6,688 bases of DNA from CAYLSO01 sp964386525 (GTDB lineage: Bacteria > Eisenbacteria > RBG-16-71-46 > DASYSL01), in NCBI GenBank assembly GCA_964386525.1, contig CAYLSO010000204.1:1-6688 (forward strand), written 5' to 3'. Positions 1 to 5,083 of this stretch are shown here, one piece after another; position 1 is the stretch's first letter, and the number at the start of each line of letters is the position of its first letter. A program made the position numbers and the translations under genes. Under the pieces are notes generated by a model. It was not told the DNA's origin, made no database searches, and worked only from the letters and a program-made list of their open reading frames with translations.

Positions 1-1447
1 GCGGCTGCTGGCGGGCCGCCCCGACGCGACGGCGGCGCTCTCGGCCGAGGTGGCCGCGTGGCTGCGGCGCGTGAGCGCCATCCTGGCCGCGGCGCGCCCG
101 CGGCTCGCCGTGCCCGCCCTCGACGACCGCGAGCGCAAACGACTGCTCGACGAGCTCGGCGAGGCGTTCTCGGAGTACCGCGCGGCGGTCTACGCCGGCG
201 GCTTCTCGGGCAAGGAGACGGTCGCCGTCGCGGAGGCGGTCGAGCTCTGCCGCGTCGCGACCGCGCACCTCGACCACGCCATCGCCGCCAACCGGCGCGC
301 CGACGGGCTCTATCACTCGTACAACCTGCTGGCGGTGGGCCCCGACGGCGGCACGGCCGCGGTCCAGCCGCTCGCCGAGATGCTCGAGGGGCAGGTGGCC
401 GCGCTCAGCTCGGGCGTGGTGGACGCGCCGGAGGCCGTGGAGCTGGTGGAGCGGCTCTTCGCCAGCCGGCTCTACCGCGCCGACCAGCGCAGCTTCCTGC
501 TCTATCCGGAGCGCGAGCTGCCGGCGTTCCTGGAGAAGAACGCGATCCCCGAGGCGCGGGTCGCCGCGGTGCCGCTGCTGCGCGAGCTGGTCGCCGCCGG
601 CGACGTCTCGCTGCTGGCGCGCGACGCGCTGGGCGCGTACCGCTTCGCCGCCGACTTCCGCAACGCGCTCGACCTCCACGCCGCGCTCGTCGCGCTGGCG
701 CGGCAGGAGCGGTGGGCCGCGCGCGTGGCCGCCGACGGCGCGGCCGTGCTCGAGGTCTTCGAGGCGGTCTTCCGCCACCGCGCCTTCACCGGCCGCTCGG
801 GCGCGATGTACGCCTACGAGGGGCTGGGGTGCGTCTACTGGCACATGGTCGCCAAGCTCCTGCTCGCGATCCAGGAGATCGCCCTGCGCGCGGCGCGCGA
901 GGGCCAGCCGGCGGCGGTCCGCCAGGCGCTGGCGCGCGCCTACTACCGCGTGCGCGGCGGGCTCGGCTTCGAGAAGACGGTGGCCGAGTACGGGGCCTTT
1001 CCCACCGACCCCTACTCGCACACCCCGCCGCACGCCGGGGCGCAGCAGCCGGGCATGACCGGCCAGGTCAAGGAGGAGATCCTCACGCGCTTCGGCGAGC
1101 TGGGGGTGGAGGTGGAGGACGGCACGGTCCGCTTCCGGCCGGCGCTGCTGCGCCGCGCCGAGTTCCTCGCCGCGCCCGGCGTCTACCGCTGCTACGACCT
1201 CGCCGGCGCGCTCCGGGAGATCCCCGTGCCGCGCGGCGGCCTGGCGTTCAGCTTCTGCCAGACGCCGGTGGTCTACGCGCTGAGCCCGGACGCGCCGTGG
1301 GTGCGCGTCACCGCGGCCGACGGGGCGGTGGCCACGCTCGCCGGCGACCGCCTGGACGCCGCCGCGAGCCGCTCCCTCTTCGAGCGCCGCGCGGAGATCG
1401 CGTGCCTCGAGGTCGGGGTGCGCGAGGACTCGCTCTGTAGCTTCTGA
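1..1447 (+). CDS. C-terminal part of a large uncharacterised, possibly carbohydrate-related protein (5' end outside window)
   Basis: The frame is open from the first complete codon at position 2 and reads RLLAGRPDATAALSAE before a GTG at 50. No ribosome binding site precedes that GTG, so the gene very probably starts upstream and 481 residues are visible. The visible part is mostly helical, with many Ala/Leu/Arg/Glu stretches. Numbered from the GTG, it carries distinctive motifs: DGLYHSYNLL (85-94), YAYEGLGCVYWHM (254-266), GAFPTDPYSHTPPHAG (315-330) and QQPGMTGQVKEE (332-343). The last ~100 residues look like a beta-rich C-terminal domain (EIPVPRGGLAFSFCQTPVVY, 390-409). I recall such motifs in large hypothetical proteins of environmental bacteria. 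The helical core plus beta cap is reminiscent of (alpha/alpha)6-barrel sugar enzymes, but I cannot name a family or catalytic residue. It ends at TGA 1445-1447, convergent with the GH16-like gene 30 bp away. The coding call is strong; the function is unknown. Confidence 0.88.
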   Translation, partial: RLLAGRPDATAALSAEVAAWLRRVSAILAAARPRLAVPALDDRERKRLLDELGEAFSEYRAAVYAGGFSGKETVAVAEAVELCRVATAHLDHAIAANRRADGLYHSYNLLAVGPDGGTAAVQPLAEMLEGQVAALSSGVVDAPEAVELVERLFASRLYRADQRSFLLYPERELPAFLEKNAIPEARVAAVPLLRELVAAGDVSLLARDALGAYRFAADFRNALDLHAALVALARQERWAARVAADGAAVLEVFEAVFRHRAFTGRSGAMYAYEGLGCVYWHMVAKLLLAIQEIALRAAREGQPAAVRQALARAYYRVRGGLGFEKTVAEYGAFPTDPYSHTPPHAGAQQPGMTGQVKEEILTRFGELGVEVEDGTVRFRPALLRRAEFLAAPGVYRCYDLAGALREIPVPRGGLAFSFCQTPVVYALSPDAPWVRVTAADGAVATLAGDRLDAAASRSLFERRAEIACLEVGVREDSLCSF

Positions 1448-1450
1448 TCC

Positions 1451-1477
1451 GCCCGCGGCGCCCGCCGGGGCTCTTCC
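1451..1477. terminator. Candidate terminator hairpin between convergent genes
   Basis: In the 30-bp gap between two convergent stop codons, 1451-1454 (GCCC) pairs with 1468-1471 (GGGC). After a one-base bulge, 1456-1459 (CGGC) pairs with 1464-1467 (GCCG) around a 4-nt loop. On the plus strand the stem is followed by TCTTCCC, a pyrimidine-rich but not pure T tract. The position suits a terminator for the plus-strand gene. No T run follows on the minus strand, so bidirectional action is doubtful. The DNA is so GC-rich that short stems arise easily. Confidence 0.35.
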
Positions 1478-3088
1478 CTACTGCAGCACGATGATCGGCC
1501 GGCTCTCCGCCGTCCCTTCGGCGCGCAGGCGGCAGCGGTACACGCCGGCGGCCACGCGGCGGCCCGCGTCGTCGCGCCCGTCCCACTCGACCTCGTGGGT
1601 CCCGGCCGGCCGCACGCCCGCGACCAGCGTGCGCACGCGGCGCCCGGCGACGTCGTAGACCTCGAGGCGCGCCTCCCCCCCCGCCGCCAGCGCGTAACGG
1701 ATCGCGGTCCGGCCCGCGAACGGATTGGGCCGCGCCGCCGCCAGCCGCGTCGCCGGGGCGGCGGGTACGGCCGCCGGGACGTCGACGACGCAGAGCGGGT
1801 CGCCGCACGCGGGCACGAAGAGGAACTCGTCGATGACGACTTCCTGGCGGCTGCTCGGCGGACCGTTGACCTGCCAGAGGTTGAGGTGCACGCGCGGCTG
1901 CTCCGGCCGGGGGATGTGGGGGCCGGTGTAGTTCCAGGAGTGGATCCGCACGCTGGTGGCCTCGTCGAGCGGTCCGCCGCGCCAACTGCGGCACTCGACG
2001 CGGCCGGGCAGCCAGCGGAAGGCGTGGCTGGTGACCTCGTCCTCGGCGAAGGTGGCGTCGAAGCGGCTGATGTTCCCGGGATAGTCGTACGGCTGGGCGA
2101 CGAACTGGCCGATGGGGTTGGCGGGATTGTTCCAGCGGCTGAACTCGATGTCGAACTCGCTGTACGGGTTCCACCAGAGGTAGGCGCTGTCGTAGCACGG
2201 GCCGTACTGCCAGATGTAAAGGCCGAACACGACGTTGGGGTGCAGCGTGTCGAGCCGCCCGCGGGTCGTGAAGATGTAGTCCCCGTAGCCGAGCACGTCC
2301 TCGAGCGCCACCTCGGTGCTGTACCAAGAGGAGCCGATCTTCTGGACGGTCAGGTGCAGGCGGTCGGCGGCGTCCACCCACACGCACTCGGCGGTATCGC
2401 GGAAGAGGCTCGGGCCCGGCCCGTAGTAGCCCGGCCCCTTCACGCGCCAGGTGCGCCCGCCGAACGCCAGCGTGCGGCCGCCGGGGAAGTCCGACCACTG
2501 GATGTCGTCGAGGGTCGGCGGGGTGAGGTCGTCGAAGGTGGCCTGGTCGAAGATGACGTCGGGGACCGGGTCGGTCGGCGCCTGCAGCACGCCGAGCAGC
2601 AGACGCGCCTTCGCCGTGCCGGCCGGCGCCGGCTGGCTGGTCACGGCGACCTTCCTGAACACGTCCGTGGGGGTGGCGGCGTCGGCCAGGGCGAAGGACT
2701 CGTAGCTGATCAGGCCGCCGGCGACGTTGCGCCACTCGATGTTGAGGATCGCCTTCGACTGGCCGGTGAGCGGCCGCGCCGCGGGGTGCTTCACGTAGAC
2801 CGACGCCGACCAGCGCGCGCCGGGCGCCGAGTCCATCTGCTGCCAGTAGCCGGCGACGTCCCAGTTGCCCGTGTCGGGGCCGGAGACGCGGGCCGCGCGC
2901 GCGCCGTGGGCGGCCGGGGTGGCGGCGGCGACCGGGCCGAACTGGTTCCAGCCGGCGAAGACCGTGCCGCTGCTGCCGAGCATCTCGAAGCTGGGGTTGG
3001 CGAGGATGCACTGGGCCCGGGCCGCATTCGGCCCGGCGAGGCCGAGCAGGAGCAGAGCGAGCGGGAGATAGGTACGGGTGCGTGGCAT
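1478..3088 (-). CDS. Secreted GH16-type beta-glucanase-like protein with CBM-like N-terminus and FlgD-like C-terminal domain
   Basis: This is a 536-residue protein likely exported and acting on a beta-glucan-type or related polysaccharide outside the cytoplasm; the substrate is not deducible. Residues 1-25 are a signal peptide (MPRTRT, then a Leu/Ala-rich core, cleavage near ARA|Q26). Residues 27-190 begin CILANPSFE and look like a CBM4/9-type jelly-roll carbohydrate-binding module. Residues ~195-425 match the GH16 concanavalin-like fold. E311-F-D313-I-E315 is the classic ExDxE motif (nucleophile, assisting Asp, acid/base) in the context YSEFDIEFSRWNNP, preceded by HPNVVFGLYIW (283-293). Residues ~445-536 are a FlgD-like Ig domain (RPNPFAGRTAIRY, VYDVAGRRVRTLVAG, WDGRDDAGRRVAAGVY) ending PIIVLQ; such domains often mark secreted proteins and may serve in surface retention. 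The ATG at 3088 has GGAG at 3095-3098 with a 6-nt spacer. It lies 168 bp downstream of the lipoprotein gene but has its own promoter candidate. The fold is confident; enzymatic activity is inferred from the motif alone. Confidence 0.9.
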   Translation of the reverse strand: MPRTRTYLPLALLLLGLAGPNAARAQCILANPSFEMLGSSGTVFAGWNQFGPVAAATPAAHGARAARVSGPDTGNWDVAGYWQQMDSAPGARWSASVYVKHPAARPLTGQSKAILNIEWRNVAGGLISYESFALADAATPTDVFRKVAVTSQPAPAGTAKARLLLGVLQAPTDPVPDVIFDQATFDDLTPPTLDDIQWSDFPGGRTLAFGGRTWRVKGPGYYGPGPSLFRDTAECVWVDAADRLHLTVQKIGSSWYSTEVALEDVLGYGDYIFTTRGRLDTLHPNVVFGLYIWQYGPCYDSAYLWWNPYSEFDIEFSRWNNPANPIGQFVAQPYDYPGNISRFDATFAEDEVTSHAFRWLPGRVECRSWRGGPLDEATSVRIHSWNYTGPHIPRPEQPRVHLNLWQVNGPPSSRQEVVIDEFLFVPACGDPLCVVDVPAAVPAAPATRLAAARPNPFAGRTAIRYALAAGGEARLEVYDVAGRRVRTLVAGVRPAGTHEVEWDGRDDAGRRVAAGVYRCRLRAEGTAESRPIIVLQ

Positions 3089-3133
3089 GCTGGGCTCCGC
3101 GTCTCGGTGGCGACTAAGCCTCTGCGTCGGGTC

Positions 3134-3190
3134 GGTCGAGGCGGTGAACGACTCCAGTATAGGGGGTCGGCGGGGCGGGGTCGAGGCGGT
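3134..3190. repeat. 12-bp direct repeat flanking the GH16-gene promoter
   Basis: GGTCGAGGCGGT occurs at 3134-3145 and again at 3179-3190, exactly 45 bp apart. The upstream copy (relative to minus-strand transcription) overlaps the predicted -35. The other falls just after the predicted transcription start. Repeats placed like this can be paired operator sites. A 10-bp part of the repeat (TCGAGGCGGT) also occurs inside the first gene, near 760, so chance in GC-rich DNA cannot be excluded. Confidence 0.4.
3156..3184 (-). promoter_or_regulatory. Sigma70-like promoter for the GH16-like gene
   Basis: On the minus strand, -10 TATACT (3161-3156; 5 of 6 consensus) sits 17 bp downstream of -35 TCGACC (3184-3179; 4 of 6 against TTGACA). 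The spacing is ideal, and the AT-rich -10 stands out in very GC-rich surroundings. The predicted start is near 3149, giving a leader of about 60 nt before the ATG at 3088. The -35 lies inside one copy of a 12-bp direct repeat. This suggests the gene can be transcribed independently of the upstream lipoprotein gene. Confidence 0.55.
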
Positions 3191-3256
3191 CGGGCAGCGG
3201 CTTCCCTCTGCCGCCGGGGGTGGGAGAAGACCGCACCGGGACTTCCCCCGCCTGGT

Positions 3257-4519
3257 CTAGGGCACCTGGATATCTCCGCAGAGCGTCTGGCCGTCGGCCG
3301 TGATCATCGCCCGGTAGATCCCCGGCGCGACGGGCATCCCTGCGTCGTCTTTCAGATCCCAGTTTACCTGGTGCCAACCAGCGACCTGCGGTTCCGCCGA
3401 CAAGGTCCGGACCACGTACGCTCGTCCGCCGTCGTCCTGCCCGTAGACCTGCAGCGTGACCATCGCCGCTTCGGGCAGCGTCCACGGAAGGGTCACCGCC
3501 GCGGTAGCCGGGTTGGGGAACGCCGGCCCCCAGCACAGATTCGTGGGCTGACCCGAGCCAGACCCTCCACCGAGGCAGCCCCAGTCGTTGGGGTCAGGCG
3601 TTCCCAGCACGACACCGTTCGCGTCCAGCGGCGTGATCCCCTCGTATGGCGGGGTCGCGCAACCCACGGGCGGCGGGCTCCCGCCGCACACGGAATCGTA
3701 GGCCGGGGCGGTCGTGCTCCGTCGCAGCCACCAGGTCATGTCGCCGCCGGGCCCACCCTGCATGCGGATGCGGGTCCAATCTCCGGCCGACACCGGCTCG
3801 ACGTCGTACCCTGACCACTGGCCGTCATCCAGCAGTTCGTAGCGGCCGGTGGCGACGCGGCGGTAGCTGCTGATGTGATCGGTCCCGCAGGTCCAGCTCG
3901 CGCCCGGAGCCCAGCCGGCCCGCAGCAACACCGCGTACTCCCCGGACTCGGTGAATTGGAAGTAGCACACGTCGGCGGGGATCGCCTGCGGCGCGGGATC
4001 GCCCTCTTCGAACGTCTGGTACACCTCCCACTGTCCGAGGATCGGGTCAATGGTCGGACCACAGACCACATTGAAGTCCAGATCGGTGCTCGTGCTCTGG
4101 AGCCAATACATGTTGCCGTCGCTCCCGGTCAGCAAGATCTGGTTCCAGTCGTTCCCGGCGACCGGAGCCACGGTCACCCCCGCCCACTCCCCGCTCACTT
4201 GGAAGTGGAAGAGCTCATACTGACCGTCGCCGACCCGTCGATAGTCCCAGACCCCCTCGGATTCGCACCGCCATTCGCTGGGAACCTCCAACCAGAGCGT
4301 CACGGCGTACTTCCCGTTCGCGGAGAAGAACCAGTAGCTCTCGTTCGGGGTCTCCTGGGTCACCTCCCCGTCGGTCGCGTCGTACATCTGGTAACAGGTC
4401 CAGGTGCCGACCAGGGGGTCGACCTCAGGCTTATTGACCGAGTCGCCGTCCCCGCAGCCGAACGTGAAGAAACACGAGAAGAGCGCGATCGACGCCAGCA
4501 GCCAGATCTTTCGCTTCAT
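3257..4519 (-). CDS. Probable lipoprotein with two tandem ~120-aa domains and a FlgD-like C-terminal domain
   Basis: This is a 420-residue envelope protein of unknown function. The N-terminus MKRKIWLLASIALFSC...TFGCGDGDS is a lipoprotein-type signal. C22 (TFGC, followed by GDGDS) is the likeliest lipidated cysteine, while C16 (LFSC) is an alternative. Residues 34-154 and 158-279 are two copies of one domain. Each starts DP-[LI]-x-G-x-W and shares Y-x-[VL]-L-x-x, YRRV-x-x-G-x-YEL, and a G-x-W-[AS]-G block followed by DW-[NT]-[QR]-I; each ends x-VCG and contains three cysteines. The pattern looks beta-rich and somewhat like bacterial lipocalin-like domains, but I do not recognise a named family. 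Residues 280-330 are a Pro/Gly linker containing TPDPNDWGC. Residues ~331-420 are a FlgD-like Ig domain (FPNPATAAVTLPWTLP, VNWDLKDDAGMPVAPGIYR). The frame runs open far upstream as an antisense shadow, but the start is fixed by the signal peptide and by GGAGG at 4531-4527. Its GC content looks lower than its neighbours' by eye. Confidence 0.92.
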   Translation of the reverse strand: MKRKIWLLASIALFSCFFTFGCGDGDSVNKPEVDPLVGTWTCYQMYDATDGEVTQETPNESYWFFSANGKYAVTLWLEVPSEWRCESEGVWDYRRVGDGQYELFHFQVSGEWAGVTVAPVAGNDWNQILLTGSDGNMYWLQSTSTDLDFNVVCGPTIDPILGQWEVYQTFEEGDPAPQAIPADVCYFQFTESGEYAVLLRAGWAPGASWTCGTDHISSYRRVATGRYELLDDGQWSGYDVEPVSAGDWTRIRMQGGPGGDMTWWLRRSTTAPAYDSVCGGSPPPVGCATPPYEGITPLDANGVVLGTPDPNDWGCLGGGSGSGQPTNLCWGPAFPNPATAAVTLPWTLPEAAMVTLQVYGQDDGGRAYVVRTLSAEPQVAGWHQVNWDLKDDAGMPVAPGIYRAMITADGQTLCGDIQVP

Positions 4520-4526
4520 GGCCGGG

Positions 4527-4531
4527 CCTCC
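4527..4531 (-). promoter_or_regulatory. Ribosome binding site fixing the lipoprotein start
   Basis: GGAGG on the minus strand ends 7 nt before the ATG at 4519. The open frame extends a further 1.3 kb upstream, so this site decides the start, together with the MKRK-hydrophobic-Cys signal sequence that follows at once. Confidence 0.85.
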
Positions 4532-4601
4532 GCTACGGATGGACGGTGCGTGGAGTTCGGCGACGGCACGATCGGGGCGTGCCAGGATTCCAGGCTCGCC
4601 T

Positions 4602-4610
4602 GATATAGCA
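4602..4610 (-). promoter_or_regulatory. Weak extended -10 promoter candidate for the lipoprotein gene
   Basis: The minus strand reads TGCTATATC (4610-4602), a TGn extension directly before a TATA-containing hexamer (4 of 6 to TATAAT). No good -35 is visible at 16-18 bp. The predicted start near 4595 would leave a leader of about 75 nt. It is the most A/T-rich plausible -10 on this strand upstream of the gene. Confidence 0.3.
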
Positions 4611-4740
4611 CATCGCCCCCCAGCGGGCTTCGATTTTCGTCGCGCGCCGCACCACCGCCCAAAACCGCACCGATCGTTTAGGCTGACCATCCCTCGCCCG
4701 ACGACGGCCGCCGGCCGGAGAAATACCTTGTCAACGGGCC

Positions 4741-4793
4741 CTGCCGTCACGACGGGTAGCGGCAGTGGGGCAACCGAGACCGTTGTGCTGCCC
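4741..4793. repeat. Cluster of nested inverted repeats
   Basis: CTGCCG (4741-4746) is complementary to CGGCAG (4760-4765). Inside it, CCGTC (4744-4748) faces GACGG (4751-4755) across two bases. Just after it, GGGCA (4768-4772) pairs with TGCCC (4789-4793), and CAAC (4771-4774) pairs with GTTG (4782-4785). The stems overlap, so not all could form together. No role can be assigned. Confidence 0.35.
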
Positions 4794-4974
4794 GGGAATC
4801 GGACGGCTCTCGCGTCGGGGCCCGGACATCGGGCTCCGCTCGGACGGGCGGACCACGCGTCATGGACGGATTCCCGAGTGCCGGCTCGTCGCTCGCACGC
4901 CAGCCGCGGAGAAGCAGTGTGAGGCGGAGCGCTCCCGCCGCCCGGCTCGGAGCCTCGGCCGCGGTCCCGGAGCG

Positions 4975-4994
4975 GTGGCTCGCGCGCGAGCCAC
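4975..4994. promoter_or_regulatory. Perfect 20-bp palindrome, candidate operator
   Basis: The half-site GTGGCTCGCG (4975-4984) is followed immediately by its exact reverse complement (4985-4994). The centre is about 50 bp upstream of the predicted transcription start (~5035) of the membrane-protein gene, a usual place for a dimeric regulator. It could also fold as an 8-bp hairpin with a CGCG loop, but no T run follows, so a terminator is less likely. The CG alternation in the centre lowers its information content somewhat; the GTGGCT/AGCCAC arms do not share that weakness. Confidence 0.5.
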
Positions 4995-5019
4995 AGGCCC
5001 GTTCCCGCCGCCCGTCGCG

Positions 5020-5028
5020 TGCTAGAAT
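5020..5028 (+). promoter_or_regulatory. Extended -10 promoter for the membrane-protein gene
   Basis: TGC (5020-5022) directly precedes TAGAAT (5023-5028), a 5-of-6 match to TATAAT with the TGn extension. The -35 region at 5000-5005 (CGTTCC) is poor, as is common for extended -10 promoters. The predicted start is near 5035, giving a ~49-nt leader. It is the clearest promoter-like sequence in the divergent region. Confidence 0.6.
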
Positions 5029-5049
5029 CGAGCGGCTGCGACCATCTTC

Positions 5050-5070
5050 GGCGGCCTGATTCCCGCCGCC
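5050..5070 (+). promoter_or_regulatory. Leader hairpin just upstream of the ribosome binding site
   Basis: GGCGGC (5050-5055) and GCCGCC (5065-5070) form a perfect 6-bp GC stem with a 9-nt loop. It ends 4 nt before the GGAGGA (5075-5080) of the membrane-protein gene. Within the predicted ~49-nt leader it could affect mRNA stability or ribosome access, though it leaves the Shine-Dalgarno itself unpaired. Confidence 0.4.
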
Positions 5071-5083
5071 AATCGGAGGACCG

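Larger units (their letters stand above)
4520..5083. other. Divergent intergenic region, no convincing gene
   Basis: These 564 bp separate the leftward lipoprotein gene from the rightward membrane-protein gene. Open frames cross it in several phases, but none has a good ribosome binding site, a recognisable protein or codon use like the neighbours. The stretch holds a weak leftward promoter near 4602-4610, nested inverted repeats at 4741-4793, a perfect 20-bp palindrome at 4975-4994, a rightward extended -10 at 5020-5028 and a leader hairpin at 5050-5070. The part from about 4610 to 4735 is visibly richer in A/T, and I see no further defined element there. Confidence 0.6.

Noticed and set aside
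58..1440. Second plus-strand frame over the first gene
   Set aside because: The product is almost pure Arg/Gly/Ala/Pro, the usual shadow of a high-GC3 gene read one base out of phase.
3197..3214. GCGGC/GCCGC stem downstream of the lipoprotein stop
   Set aside because: It is only 5-6 bp with an 8-nt loop and no T tract on the minus strand, too weak to call a terminator.
1595..3814. 2.2-kb plus-strand open frame across the GH16-like gene
   Set aside because: It is antisense to two well-supported minus-strand genes. It has no ribosome binding site, a low-complexity Arg/Gly/Val product and no recognisable domain.
4728..4734. Perfect -35 hexamer TTGACA on the minus strand (TTGTCA on plus)
   Set aside because: No acceptable -10 lies 16-18 bp downstream on either strand, so it is not called a promoter.
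4404..4922. Plus-strand open frame starting inside the lipoprotein and running into the intergenic region
   Set aside because: It overlaps the lipoprotein signal region in antisense, has no start signal and has no protein-like pattern.
5025..5062. GAATC/GATTC pairing as an alternative to the leader hairpin
   Set aside because: The first arm lies within the predicted -10, upstream of the transcription start, so it would not be in the RNA.
4933..5070. Three copies of TCCCGCCGCC at 4933, 5003 and 5061
   Set aside because: Spacing is irregular and similar C/G strings occur elsewhere in the window (for example near 1680), so chance is the simplest explanation.
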